Origin: JAPPHA01 sp963662705
GTDB taxonomy: Bacteria; Pseudomonadota; Alphaproteobacteria; Rhodobacterales; Rhodobacteraceae
NCBI GenBank assembly: GCA_963662705.2
Contig: OY759767.1
Coordinates: 3,348,001-3,412,000, forward strand
Reading direction: 5' to 3'
Length of the DNA: 64,000 nucleotides
The notes beneath the pieces are model-generated. The model did no database searches. It was not told the DNA's origin and saw only the letters and a program-made list of their open reading frames with translations. Each line of letters opens with the position of its first letter. Within the stretch, counting starts at the first letter, position 1. The position numbers were made by a program, and so were the translations under genes. Positions 20,578 through 29,695 of the stretch are shown here, piece by piece.

Positions 20578-21372
20578 TCATGAATATGAGAAGATCAGCG
20601 GGTTCTGTTCTTCGTCGTCAAGCAGGTCACCGACACTGATTGTATTCAGGATCCGTTCCGGCAGGACATTGGGTTCGCCATTGAACCGGCTGTGGTCGGG
20701 CATGTAGGCGCAGGTAAAAGCCCGCCGAGGTCTCGGCGTCATGTTCGCATGGGCGCCATGTGCGGCCAGACCGTTGTGAAAGGAACATCCGCCCGCAGGC
20801 ATGGTGACAGGCACGGGTTCCATGCTGCCGAGTTCAGGATAGGCTTCGAATAAGGCGCCCAAATGGCCTTCCGTAGGGTAGTCAACCAGTCTGCGCTTGT
20901 GCGTGCCCGGCATGAAAAACAAGCAACCGTTCTGCATTGTCACATCGTCCAGCGCGACCCAGATGCTTATGGAGTTTTCCGACGCGAAGGACCACTTTGT
21001 GTTGTCTTGGTGCCACGCCGTAGGAACTGCCCAAGGTAATTTTATCAACGCCTGATCGTGCCATATGCGAATGCCGTCGACCCCTGCCAGGTCGGCCGCC
21101 ATTTTGCCCAGCCGGCTGTCCAGCATTATTTCGCGCACACCGTCATGATCCATCCACAGGTTCATGCGCTGCTGGAACACGTTATTTTTCTCTGACGTGC
21201 TCTCATGTTGAAGGGATCCGACGGGCAGCACATTGTTATCCCGAAGGGAGACCGCTTCGTCCACCGCTGCCCGCCAGGTGTCCAATTCGGTTTTGTCCAG
21301 AAAATCCTCGATGATGAGAAAACCGTTTTCCCGGTAGAAGGAAATCTGCGCACTCGTCAGTTGATCATTCAT
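20578..21372 (-). CDS. Phytanoyl-CoA dioxygenase (PhyH) family protein
   Basis: A 264-residue non-haem Fe(II)/2-oxoglutarate oxygenase. The facial triad is visible: HxD in TAWHQDNTKW and the distal histidine in HNGLAAHGAH. MPGTHKRR and RRAFTCAYMPD (2-oxoglutarate-binding arginine) are typical of PhyH. Such enzymes hydroxylate small metabolites such as fatty acyl-CoAs, ectoine or amino acids, so the substrate is open. A ribosome-binding site (AAAGGAG) precedes the ATG at 21372. It is divergent from the aminotransferase gene. Confidence 0.88.
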   Translation of the reverse strand: MNDQLTSAQISFYRENGFLIIEDFLDKTELDTWRAAVDEAVSLRDNNVLPVGSLQHESTSEKNNVFQQRMNLWMDHDGVREIMLDSRLGKMAADLAGVDGIRIWHDQALIKLPWAVPTAWHQDNTKWSFASENSISIWVALDDVTMQNGCLFFMPGTHKRRLVDYPTEGHLGALFEAYPELGSMEPVPVTMPAGGCSFHNGLAAHGAHANMTPRPRRAFTCAYMPDHSRFNGEPNVLPERILNTISVGDLLDDEEQNPLIFSYS

Positions 21373-21913
21373 AGATCCGCTCCTTTCGCGTTGACAGTCC
21401 TCTCAGGCGATCCGAACCGATAGGCAGTGCGCTACTGACCTGCCGCCTGAAAGACACGGGTGAGCAAGAACATACACACTGAGATTCGGTGTAGGCAACC
21501 GAGTCTTGCGCCGTCTTGTTGAATGTTGCAAAGCCAATAGCAAACACCTGAGTCCCTCCCTGTGTCTGCGGGGAACCATCGTTGAAAAACCGGGTCGCTA
21601 GAGGGCGTCAACTCCATCGCTCACGGACAAACGACAGCGCCCGACTGCAGGCATCCTGCGTTTTTGAGATTCCCGGTTGCGTTCAGGGGGGCGTCCACAT
21701 ACGTCCACAAACAGATTGGGTTCTCATTCATGTTCAAGAATCACAAATGAACTGGAACGCGGGCACTCTTATTCCCGGGAGAATCGAGGAGGCGGTGATC
21801 ACGCCTCAAGAGAATGGAGCGGTGGCGACGCAGCCATGCGTCGACCCGCGTCGTCGATGCAGGAGCGGGCGAGTCGCCGTAGAATCGATGCAGCGGGACG
21901 AGAGGGATTTCCC
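21373..21913. other. Divergent region between PhyH and aminotransferase genes
   Basis: About 540 bases with no supported gene. The aminotransferase frame is open upstream to 21677, but that stretch has no family similarity and is treated as leader. It presumably contains both promoters. Confidence 0.4.
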
Positions 21914-23215
21914 GTGACCGAACCGAACATGCACGAGGCCGCACAACGATCGATGCAGGTGTTTCCCGCCGGCTCCAACGGGGAATTCGATCTCCCCCCC
22001 GAACTCAGCACGGTCATCAGCCGGGGCGTGGGATGCGAGATCGTGGATGCGACGGGCGCCGAATTTCTTGATTTTTCCATGGGCTGGGGCTCGGTGCTGG
22101 TGGGCCACGCGCGGCCCGAGGTGACCGAGGCGGTCGCACGCCAGGCGGCTCTCGGTGCGAACTTCGCGTACGTGAACGAGAACTCCCTCGCGTTGGCGGA
22201 GGAGATCTGCAGAGTGAGCCCCGCCTGCGACCGGCTGCGATTCTGCGCATCCGGCACCGAGGCCAACATGTACTGCCAGCGTCTTGCGCGGGCCGCCACC
22301 GGGCGGCGCATGATTCTCAAGTTCGAAGGCGCCTACCACGGCGCCAACGAGGTCGGGGTGACGAGCCTGTTCCCGCACCGCCTCCTGGACTTCCCCCGGC
22401 CCGATCCGTCGAGCGCCGGCATTCCGCCGGCGACGGTCGACGACATACTCGTCGCTCCTTACAACGACAGCGCGCTCGCGGAGAGAATCGTCGCCGAGCA
22501 CGCGGCCGACCTCGCCGCCGTCATCGTCGAGCCGCTGCAGCGATGCACTCCCCCGAAGGAGGGCTTCCTCGAGACCCTGCGCGCGGCCTGCTCCGAGCAC
22601 GACGTGCTTCTCATCTTCGACGAGGTGGTCACGGGATTTCGCCTCGCCTACGGCGGAGCGCAGGAATACTACGGCGTGATCCCCGATCTCGTCGCATACG
22701 GCAAGGCGCTCGGCGGGGGCTATCCGATCGGGGCGTTCGGCGGGCGGGCAGACGTCATGGACCAGGTGCGCGAGGACCGGTTGGGGGACTCCGATTACGT
22801 CTGGGTCGCGTCCACCCTAGGCGGGAACCCGGTTTCCACCGCCGCGGCCCGGGCGGCTCTTGGCGTGTTCCGGGAGCCGGACTGCTACCAGCGCCTCCGC
22901 GATCTGGGCAGCTATCTGCGCGACGGCATGCGCCGGGTGCTCGAGGAACACCAGGAGCAGGCCCAGGTCATCGGCGACGGACCGCTCGCCCAGGTCGTGT
23001 TCTCGCCCGAGCCGGTCAACGATTATCGGTCGACGAGGAGCGGGGACAGAGCAAAGGGTCGCGCCCTCATGCTGGCCCTGTTCCGGCGGAAGGTCTTTCT
23101 CAACCCGATGGGCACCAAGCTCTATCTGTCGGTAGCCCATTCGCAGTCCGCCTGCGACCGCTTCCTCGACCGCTTCGCGACCGCGTTGCAGGTGGTGAGG
23201 ATCGGCCGGGAATAG
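21914..23215 (+). CDS. Class III PLP aminotransferase, glutamate-1-semialdehyde aminomutase-like
   Basis: About 433 residues. RLRFCASGTEANMYCQRLAR, FEGAYHGANEV, LLIFDEVVTGFR and LVAYGKALGGGYPIGAFGG (the lysine binds PLP) are hallmarks of the HemL-like group of class III aminotransferases. Several members are not haem enzymes but act in secondary or compatible-solute metabolism, so hemL is not assigned. Starts at GTG 21914 or ATG 21929 both fit. Base composition is markedly more GC-rich than neighbouring genes, with nearly all third codon positions G or C, suggesting a different origin. Confidence 0.85.
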   Translation: MTEPNMHEAAQRSMQVFPAGSNGEFDLPPELSTVISRGVGCEIVDATGAEFLDFSMGWGSVLVGHARPEVTEAVARQAALGANFAYVNENSLALAEEICRVSPACDRLRFCASGTEANMYCQRLARAATGRRMILKFEGAYHGANEVGVTSLFPHRLLDFPRPDPSSAGIPPATVDDILVAPYNDSALAERIVAEHAADLAAVIVEPLQRCTPPKEGFLETLRAACSEHDVLLIFDEVVTGFRLAYGGAQEYYGVIPDLVAYGKALGGGYPIGAFGGRADVMDQVREDRLGDSDYVWVASTLGGNPVSTAAARAALGVFREPDCYQRLRDLGSYLRDGMRRVLEEHQEQAQVIGDGPLAQVVFSPEPVNDYRSTRSGDRAKGRALMLALFRRKVFLNPMGTKLYLSVAHSQSACDRFLDRFATALQVVRIGRE

Positions 23216-23293
23216 TCCCGGTCCGACGCTTCGGCATTCGGCCTGCGCCTTCGCGCGAGGCAGGTCTCCACGCAGTCGAAGGGCCCCTGCGTT

Positions 23294-23572
23294 CTATTCG
23301 AACAACGTTGCAAGGCGGGCAAGCACTTCATCCATGATGTGCTCGGGGACCGTGTCGACGTGCCTCCCGTTCCAGGCGACGAGATCGAGGGGCCGGGGCT
23401 GGTCGCAGCGGACCATCCCCTTTGTTCGGGCGCCCGTCTCGTCGAGTGATACTGCGAATCCACGCCGGCGCGCGAATTGCCCGCCGATGGTGATCGGCAC
23501 GATGATCGGAGTCGCGGTCAGCTCGTTGCAACCGGCAGGGGACACGATCAGAACCGGGCGCGTGCCCTGTTG
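23294..23572 (-). pseudogene. 5'-truncated MazF/PemK-family toxin
   Basis: The minus frame reads QQGTRPVLIVSPAGCNELTA, then PIIVPITIGG and ends VDTVPEHIMDEVLARLATLF, the body and C-terminus of a MazF/PemK endoribonuclease. The N-terminal segment that normally carries the RGDI motif is missing: a stop codon sits immediately before QQGTRP. The break coincides with the start of about 110 unrelated bases leading into the duplicated transporter segment, so the gene was cut by that rearrangement. No MazE-like antitoxin gene is visible. Confidence 0.75.
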
Positions 23573-23682
23573 CTAAGGCTGGTTCTTCCGGTTCAGGCAT
23601 TTCCAAACATCATCCCCTGCGCTGTTCATTGGTCCCGACGCACATTCCATGCTCATCAGCGCGTTACGGCGGCGAACCGTGA

Positions 23683-24300
23683 ATCGGCATGGTCGACAAC
23701 GACGGTGACGGTTTCCGGGAATTGCCGAACGGTGAGAAAATCACGCTGAATATTCAGTTTGCGAATCAGGGCATCCCGTTACAGGTCGTCGAACTGGTCG
23801 CCAACGACCGGTCCGAAGTCGGGGTGCAGACGACCGTCAAGGAAGTCACGCCGGACGAGTACCGGTCGGCACAGTCGGCGAATCTGCTGGATGTCGGGGC
23901 GTGGGGCCAATCGGCGCCGCCGATGATCACGCTGGGCGCCAACGAGCGCTGGGTACCGCCGTCCTCTGCTTATTTTGGCCATCGGACAGGCATGCTCTGG
24001 GCTGAGTGGGTGGAAAGTGGCGGCGCCGCCGGCGCTGAGCCGCCCGATTATGTCATTCAGCTGATCGATGACATCAATGCCTTCCAGTCGGCGCCGATTG
24101 GTTCCGGCGAGTTCAAGACGCTGGGTCAGCGGATGGTCAAGAACATGACCGAGAATCTGCTGTTCATTGGCACCGTGCTTGGGCCGCTGCCGATCTACCA
24201 TCGAAATGCGCTCAAGAATTTCGTGGAATTCCGTACTCAATCCTACTCCTACTACCGGACTTGCCCGTATCGCGCGACGCAGTGGTATTTTGGCGAGTAA
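23683..24300 (+). pseudogene. C-terminal remnant of a substrate-binding protein (copy of SBP2)
   Basis: The frame matches residues from about 477 to the end of the binding protein at 34138 (GFRELPNGEKITLNIQF through YHRNALKNFVEF to RATQWYFGE). The first 70 percent, including the signal peptide, is missing, so no periplasmic protein can be made. Similarity begins abruptly at 23683 and the sequence before it is unrelated. The permease and ATPase genes that follow are intact and may have lost their native promoter. Confidence 0.88.
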
Positions 24301-24318
24301 TCGATTAACGCTATAAGT

Positions 24319-24345
24319 GAGGCGGGCGAGATGTTCGCCCGCCTC
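24319..24345 (+). promoter_or_regulatory. Intra-operon hairpin between binding protein and permease (copy 1)
   Basis: A perfect 11-bp stem (GAGGCGGGCGA/TCGCCCGCCTC) with a 5-base loop, conserved at the same place in copy 2. In binding-protein operons such hairpins usually protect the upstream mRNA or attenuate read-through, so that binding protein exceeds membrane parts. Confidence 0.65.
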
Positions 24346-24398
24346 TGTCGTGGAAAGGGGGTCGGTCGCCTCAGGGCGATCGGACTTCGAGGAGCCGT

Positions 24399-25403
24399 AT
24401 GCAGCAATTTGCCAGGTTCGTTCTCGTGCGCGCAGTCCTGGCAATCTTCACCCTGTTTATTGTTTCACTGTTCGTGTTCAGCCTTATGGAACTCGTTCCC
24501 GGCGACTGCGCAGAACGGTACCTCGCGTTCAAGACCACCCTGGGCGCTACGATCACGTTCGCCGACATTGAATCCGAGCGGATCCGGCTGGGACTGGACA
24601 AGCCGTTCATCGTCCGCTGGTCGACCTGGATCAGCAACGCATTCCAAGGCGAATTCGGCGAGAGCTGCATCCTGCGGGTCAACATCAACAGCCTGCTCGG
24701 CGACAAGTTCCTGATTTCACTCGGGATCTGTACGACGTCACTGGTGCTGGCCTACCTGATCGCGGTGCCGGTAGGCATCCTGTCGGTGACCGCCAACAGT
24801 GCGCTGCTCAACAATTCACTGCGCTTCATCAGCTATCTCGGGCTGGCGCTGCCCAACTTCCTGCTGGCGCTGGTGATCATGCTGTTCTCCACGGTATATT
24901 TCGGCGACAGCATGACCGGTCTCTTCTCAACTGAATACCGCGACGCCGAATGGTCATACGGCCGGGTGCTCGATTTTCTGAACCATGTCTGGCTGCCGAT
25001 CATTATCCTTGGCTGGTCGGCCACCGCCTTCGCCATCCAGACGGTGCGGGCGCTGATGGCGGACGAGATCAGCAAGCTGTACGTGACCGCGGCGGCTGCC
25101 CGCGGCGTGGCCGGCCGCCGCCTGATCCTGCGGTATCCGGCGCGGCACGCACTGGGCCCGATCATCAACTCGATCGGATTCGACCTCAACCGGATATTCA
25201 GCGAGCTGCCGATCGTCGCATTGATCATGACGCTGACGGAATCGGGAAGGCTCCTGATCGATGCGCTGGCCAGATCGAACGACCAGCAATTGGCAGGCGC
25301 CATCATCTTTCTGCTCACCGCCAGCATCATCGGCCTGAACTTCATCACGGACGTGCTGCTCGCGCTGATCGACCCGCGCATCCGGCGCAGTATTTTGAGG
25401 TAA
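24399..25403 (+). CDS. ABC transporter permease 1, DppB/YejB type (copy 1)
   Basis: A 334-residue inner-membrane permease. It has an N-terminal transmembrane helix (AIFTLFIVSLFVFSLMELVPGD), a periplasmic loop, then five more helices. The EAA loop that docks the ATPase reads YVTAAAARGVAGRRLILRYP, typical of BPD_transp_1 dipeptide permeases. It follows the truncated binding-protein gene with about 100 bases between. Nearly identical to the gene at 36282; differences cluster in the N-terminal third. Five bases after its stop begins permease 2. Confidence 0.92.
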   Translation: MQQFARFVLVRAVLAIFTLFIVSLFVFSLMELVPGDCAERYLAFKTTLGATITFADIESERIRLGLDKPFIVRWSTWISNAFQGEFGESCILRVNINSLLGDKFLISLGICTTSLVLAYLIAVPVGILSVTANSALLNNSLRFISYLGLALPNFLLALVIMLFSTVYFGDSMTGLFSTEYRDAEWSYGRVLDFLNHVWLPIIILGWSATAFAIQTVRALMADEISKLYVTAAAARGVAGRRLILRYPARHALGPIINSIGFDLNRIFSELPIVALIMTLTESGRLLIDALARSNDQQLAGAIIFLLTASIIGLNFITDVLLALIDPRIRRSILR

Positions 25404-25408
25404 ACGCA

Positions 25409-26572
25409 ATGGCGGACATCGCAGAAGTCAGGCCTGATGCTGGTCCCGAGGTCGACCAGAAACTCAAGGAAGCGTATTTCACCGCCTCCCAAAGCCAGCT
25501 GGTCTGGGCCCGGTTCCGCCGCATCAGGTCGGCCATGGTGGCGGCGTACATCCTGATCTTCCTGATCATCTGCGGGCTGTTTGCGCCTTTTCTGTCGCCC
25601 TACGATCCGACCATCGCCGGCCGGAACAAGGAATACCTGAACGGGGCGCCGCAGATCCCGAAATTCTGCGACGAAAACGGCTGTTCATGGCGCCCCTTCA
25701 TCTACACCTATGAGCGAACGCGGTCGATCAAGACCAATTTCCGCTGGGTCACCGAGGAGAACCGGGACAAGCGGCGCTACGTGACGCTGCTGCCGAAGGG
25801 ATCCGAATACAGGCTGCTCCGGATTCCATTCCTTTCCTTCGACCGGCATCTGTTCGGCGTGGATCAGGGGATGATTCACGTTTTCGGAACCGATGCCGCC
25901 GGCAAGGATATATTTTCCCGCACCCTGCACGCCATCAACACGACGCTTGCGGTCGGCACGATCGGAGTGCTGATCTCCTTTGTGCTGGCGCTGATCATTG
26001 GCGGCATCTCGGGCTATTTTGGCGGGTTCATCGACTCGCTGCTGCAGATGCTGACGGACGCCGTCAAAGTCGTGCCGTCAATTCCCATGATCATGGCCCT
26101 GGCGGCGTTCGCCCCGGACGAATGGAGCGCCGAGACGCGGTTCTTTTTCATCGCGGTCATACTTGGCTTCGTCGGCTGGACGACGTTGGCGCGCCGTGTC
26201 CGGACCCATCTGCTGGCGGAGCGCAACCAGGAATATGTGCTGGCGGCGCAGCTGTGCGGAGCATCCTCCGGCCACGTCATCCGCCGTCACCTTCTGCCGA
26301 GCTTCACCAGCTACATCATTGTCGACCTGGTGATCTCGTTTCCGTACATGGTGCTGGGGGAAACGGCGCTGAGCTTTATCGGCCTGGGCCTCAAGGATCC
26401 CGTCAATTCGCTCGGTGTCATGCTGCAGAACGTCACCAACGCCGACGTGCTGCTGAATTATCAGTGGTATTTCATTCCGGTCCTGTTCTTCATCACCCTG
26501 GTGCTGGCATTCGTTTTTGTCGGCGACGGGCTGCGCGACGCCGCCGACCCCTACGCGGAAATCCAGAAATAA
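25409..26572 (+). CDS. ABC transporter permease 2, DppC/YejE type (copy 1)
   Basis: 387 residues. The first transmembrane helix is at about residues 45-65 (AAYILIFLIICGLFAPFLSP). A periplasmic insertion of about 90 residues with GAPQIPKFCDENGCSW and YERTRSIKTNFRWVTEE follows, as in YejE-type permeases, then the BPD_transp_1 core with five helices and the EAA loop YVLAAQLCGASSGHVIRRH. Its stop overlaps the start of ATPase 1 (TAATG). All but the first few residues are identical to the copy at 37289. Confidence 0.92.
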   Translation: MADIAEVRPDAGPEVDQKLKEAYFTASQSQLVWARFRRIRSAMVAAYILIFLIICGLFAPFLSPYDPTIAGRNKEYLNGAPQIPKFCDENGCSWRPFIYTYERTRSIKTNFRWVTEENRDKRRYVTLLPKGSEYRLLRIPFLSFDRHLFGVDQGMIHVFGTDAAGKDIFSRTLHAINTTLAVGTIGVLISFVLALIIGGISGYFGGFIDSLLQMLTDAVKVVPSIPMIMALAAFAPDEWSAETRFFFIAVILGFVGWTTLARRVRTHLLAERNQEYVLAAQLCGASSGHVIRRHLLPSFTSYIIVDLVISFPYMVLGETALSFIGLGLKDPVNSLGVMLQNVTNADVLLNYQWYFIPVLFFITLVLAFVFVGDGLRDAADPYAEIQK

Positions 26573-27567
26573 TGCCGCTGCTTGACGTCGAAAACCTGAC
26601 CCTGCAGTTCGACACCGACGAGGGCCGGGTCACGGCCGTCGAGGAGTTTTCGCTGAGCCTGGAGGCCGGCGAAATTCTCGGCCTTGTGGGCGAGAGCGGC
26701 TCCGGCAAGTCCGTCACCGCCAAGTCGCTCATGAAGCTCAATGCCGGCAATGCGGTTTACAGCGACGATACCGGGATCACGCTGCATCTTGAGCAAGGTC
26801 CGGTCGATATCATGAGCCTCAAGTCAGCTCGGGATCTGCAGCTCGTGCGCGGCGGTGCCATCTCGATGATTTTCCAGGAACCGATGGCGAGCTTTGCGCC
26901 GGCGCTGACGATCGGCGACCAGATGGTCGAGCAGCTGCAGATCCACACCGACATGTCGCCTGCAGAGTGCCGCGCCCTGTCTATTGACATGCTCGAGAGG
27001 GTCGGAATCGCCGATGCCGCCAAGCGTTTCATGCAGTACGCCTTTGAGCTGTCCGGCGGCATGCGGCAGCGTGCAATGATCGCCATGGCGCTGTCGACGC
27101 GGCCGAAGCTGCTGATCGCCGATGAGCCAACGACCGCGCTCGACGTCACCATTCAGGCCCAGGTGATCGACCTGATGAAGGACCTGGTTCAGGAATTCGG
27201 AATGGCGATCATCTTCATCACCCACGATCTCGGAGTGGTGGCGCAGACCGCCGATACCGTCGCCGTGATGTATCTCGGCCGACTGGTCGAGAAAGGGCCG
27301 GTGCAGGAAGTCATCAGGAATCCTTCCCATCCCTACACCAGGGGACTGCTCGAAGCCCTGCCTCGGCTGTCCGATCTTGACGCGCCGCTGACGCCGGTGC
27401 CGGGCGACATACCCTCGCCGCTGGAGCGGCCGGCCGGCTGTGTGTTCCAGACCCGCTGCCCGTCACTGATCGGAAACGTGTGCCGATCCGTGATACCGGA
27501 CTTCCGGACCATCGCGCCGCTCCACCGCTCGGCGTGCCATCTCGTTTCGGCGGAGCGGGCGACATGA
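26572..27567 (+). CDS. ABC transporter ATPase 1, DppD/OppD type (copy 1)
   Basis: 331 residues. Walker A GLVGESGSGKSVTAKSL, signature LSGGMRQRAMIAMALS, Walker B LLIADEPTTALDVT and the switch histidine in FITHDLGVV are all present. The C-terminal oligopeptide_DppD domain has the cysteine motif GCVFQTRCP...C...C, known in this family. It starts at the ATG overlapping the permease stop and overlaps ATPase 2 by four bases, so five gene products are stoichiometrically linked. It energises import with ATPase 2. Confidence 0.93.
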   Translation: MPLLDVENLTLQFDTDEGRVTAVEEFSLSLEAGEILGLVGESGSGKSVTAKSLMKLNAGNAVYSDDTGITLHLEQGPVDIMSLKSARDLQLVRGGAISMIFQEPMASFAPALTIGDQMVEQLQIHTDMSPAECRALSIDMLERVGIADAAKRFMQYAFELSGGMRQRAMIAMALSTRPKLLIADEPTTALDVTIQAQVIDLMKDLVQEFGMAIIFITHDLGVVAQTADTVAVMYLGRLVEKGPVQEVIRNPSHPYTRGLLEALPRLSDLDAPLTPVPGDIPSPLERPAGCVFQTRCPSLIGNVCRSVIPDFRTIAPLHRSACHLVSAERAT

Positions 27568-28589
27568 ACCGCGACATCCTGATTTCCGCCCGCAACCTTT
27601 CCGTCCGGTTTCCGCTGGGTGGCGGTCTGTTTGCAGAAAAGACCTATGTGCACGCGGTGGAAAATGTCAGCATCGACATCGAAAAAGGGAAGTTCTTCGG
27701 CCTTGTCGGTGAATCCGGTTCCGGCAAGACGACGCTCGGCCGGGCGCTGTTGCTGGCCAATCCGATCACGGAGGGCGACGTCACCTATTCCGACGGCCAG
27801 GTGAGCTATGACCTGCGGAATATCACCGCACAGCAGCGCCGCGACTATTATTCACGGGCCCAGCTGATCTTCCAGGATCCATATGCGGCGCTCAGCCCGC
27901 GCATGACCGTCCGGGACATCATCGCCGAGCCGCTCGAAGTGATGAAGCTGACCGGGTCGCGGGCCGAAACGGACGAACGTGTGCGCGAGTTCGCCGCCAA
28001 GTGCCGGTTGAACCTGGAGCACCTGCGGCGGTTTCCACATGCGTTTTCGGGCGGCCAGCGCCAGCGGATATCGATAGCCCGGGCGTTGGTATCGCGGCCA
28101 AGGTTCGTGGTTGCCGACGAATGCGTTGCGGCGCTCGATGTCTCGATCCAGGCCGATGTGCTCAATCTCCTGAAGTCCATTCAGAGCGAGCTCGGCCTGA
28201 CCTTCCTGTTCATCAGCCACGATCTGAGCGTGGTGGCGCATATCTGTGACCATGTCGCGCTGATGTATTTCGGGCGGCTGGTCGAGACCGCCCCGACACG
28301 GCGCCTTTTTGCGAGCCCGAAACACCCCTATACCAGGGCCCTGCTGTCGGCCATACCCTCGCTCGACCCGGACGTGCGCGACACAAGGCAAAAACTCAAG
28401 GGCGAGATTCCGTCACAGGCGAATCCGCCGCCCGGCTGCAAGTTCCAGACCCGTTGCCCGTATGCGGTCGATCACTGCCGGGAAGAGGAACCGGCGCTGG
28501 AAATCGTCGAGGGAGAACACACTGTCGCCTGCCACAGGTGGCGGGAACTCGAGGCCGCTACCCTGCCCGGCGCCCAGGCTACCGCCTGA
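27564..28589 (+). CDS. ABC transporter ATPase 2, DppF/OppF type (copy 1)
   Basis: 341 residues. Walker A GLVGESGSGKTTLGRALL, signature FSGGQRQRISIARAL, Walker B FVVADECVAALDVSIQ (a cysteine replaces the usual proline after the glutamate, catalytic glutamate kept), switch FISHDLSVVAH. The C-terminal cysteine motif GCKFQTRCPYAVDHC is typical of OppF. The start overlaps the end of ATPase 1 (ATGA). The identical protein is encoded at 39444, so the cell has a double dose of the ATPase pair. Confidence 0.93.
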   Translation: MNRDILISARNLSVRFPLGGGLFAEKTYVHAVENVSIDIEKGKFFGLVGESGSGKTTLGRALLLANPITEGDVTYSDGQVSYDLRNITAQQRRDYYSRAQLIFQDPYAALSPRMTVRDIIAEPLEVMKLTGSRAETDERVREFAAKCRLNLEHLRRFPHAFSGGQRQRISIARALVSRPRFVVADECVAALDVSIQADVLNLLKSIQSELGLTFLFISHDLSVVAHICDHVALMYFGRLVETAPTRRLFASPKHPYTRALLSAIPSLDPDVRDTRQKLKGEIPSQANPPPGCKFQTRCPYAVDHCREEEPALEIVEGEHTVACHRWRELEAATLPGAQATA

Positions 28590-28699
28590 CGGGAATGTGT
28601 CTTCCAAATAGCCCGGGCACAATTCCAGACAGAATTCAGACCAGACCCGGCGCCGGGACGATTCCGGGTTCGCATCATACGGATTGCTGCGGGCCGGCA

Positions 28700-29640
28700 G
28701 AGGAAAGCATCAGCCAACGATATTGAAAACGCCAGGCACATGGTCTGGCGGCGCCAGTCCCTGCTCTTTGTGGCGCATCGGCAGGAGATTCTCTGCCAGA
28801 ACCAGCAGGTCTTCCAGTAGGTCATGCGAGAACCTGATTTCGGTGAAATGCTGGCCGGCGGCGCGCAGCTATCCCGCAGAAGGCCGAACCGTCATCCCGG
28901 ATCGGCGACAACAGGGCTCCGATACAAAAGGACGGAAACAACAGGGTCGCTACGATAGGGTCGCTACGATAGGGTCGCTACGATAGGGTCGACACAACAG
29001 GATCGCCGCAATAGGGAAAAAACGCGGCAAACCACCCAGAATGCCGCGCACTGGTTCAGCCGCTAACACGCCATCAGGCAATTGCCGAGGCTGGCCAGGC
29101 ACTTGAATTGGTACGGCAATCCGCGGAATTGCGTCGTGAACTCCGCGACCTCCTCGAGACTCTCGCGAATCGCATCCGGTCCTTGTCGGAACAATTTGAC
29201 GCCCGTTGTGAGGATCCCCTCGCAAGTCACGCGACGTATTCGCTCGGAGAGTCTGTCGCCGCTTACCGGTGCCTCGGCAAAAACGGCGCGCTCCATCGGT
29301 CCCAGACGGGGATTCTGTGGGTCAATGCGACGAAGACTGAACTTCTGTTCGTAAATCTGGAAAAGTCCGACAGGGATTTTTCACAAACGACGCGCTATGC
29401 CGATCACCCGATTTCGCCGACCCTGTTTAACGGGATTTGCAGAACAGAACTCCCACCAATACCCGCACCGGGTGTCGCCATGTCGGGCAACGGGATCATA
29501 TCACAAACATCACGCTATTTTTTGAACAGAAGCAGCGGGGCAGCAATGGAGAATCCGCCCCTGCCATTGTCTTGGCCGGGCCCACTACTGCGGCCATGAG
29601 TCGGAACGGCCGATGCAGGGCTGGATGTACAGGTTGGGAA
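28700..29640 (+). pseudogene. Decayed DEAD helicase with DUF3427 C-terminus
   Basis: Two ends of one gene remain. At about 28750-28870 one frame reads LLFVAHRQEILCQNQ, a stop, then REPDFGEMLAGG, matching the helicase core of DEAD/DUF3427 proteins. At about 29108-29430 another frame reads YSLGESVAAYRCLGKNG, TGILWVNATKTELLFVNLEK and SQTTRYADHPISPTLFN, the start of DUF3427. After a frameshift QNRTPTNTRTGCRHV and ITLFFEQKQRG continue it. The middle is lost and replaced by a 14-base tandem repeat. A shorter piece of the same tail survives in the second copy at about 40564-40650. Confidence 0.75.
28899..29012. repeat. 14-base tandem repeat array
   Basis: Units of the form AGGGTCGCTACGAT: three perfect copies at 28943-28984, flanked by degraded units (28899-28912, 28929-28942, 28985-28998, 28999-29012). 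The unit length is not a multiple of three and it lies inside a dead helicase gene, so it is a minisatellite rather than protein repeats. No spacers are present, so it is not CRISPR. Confidence 0.85.
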
Positions 29641-29695
29641 TGTGATTGCAGGTTGAGGAACAGAAACGGAGCATCTGCCGGTCTGCCGCCCGGTC

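Larger units (their letters stand above)
23683..28680 (+). repeat. Copy 1 of the ABC transporter segmental duplication
   Basis: Direct repeat of 35566-40560, offset 11,880-11,883 bases. It holds the 3' end of the binding-protein gene, both permeases and both ATPases. The 5' third carries scattered differences. From about 25,430 to 28,680 the copies differ at only a few positions (for example C/T at 27441 against 39321). The right boundary is sharp, directly after CGCATCATAC. Confidence 0.93.

Noticed and set aside
26122..26571. 150-codon upstream extension of ATPase 1 (and its twin at 38002)
   Set aside because: It overlaps permease 2 in another frame and has no ABC ATPase similarity; the TAATG overlap gives the real start.
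28943..28984. Possible CRISPR-like array
   Set aside because: The 14-base units are contiguous with no spacers; it is a tandem repeat.
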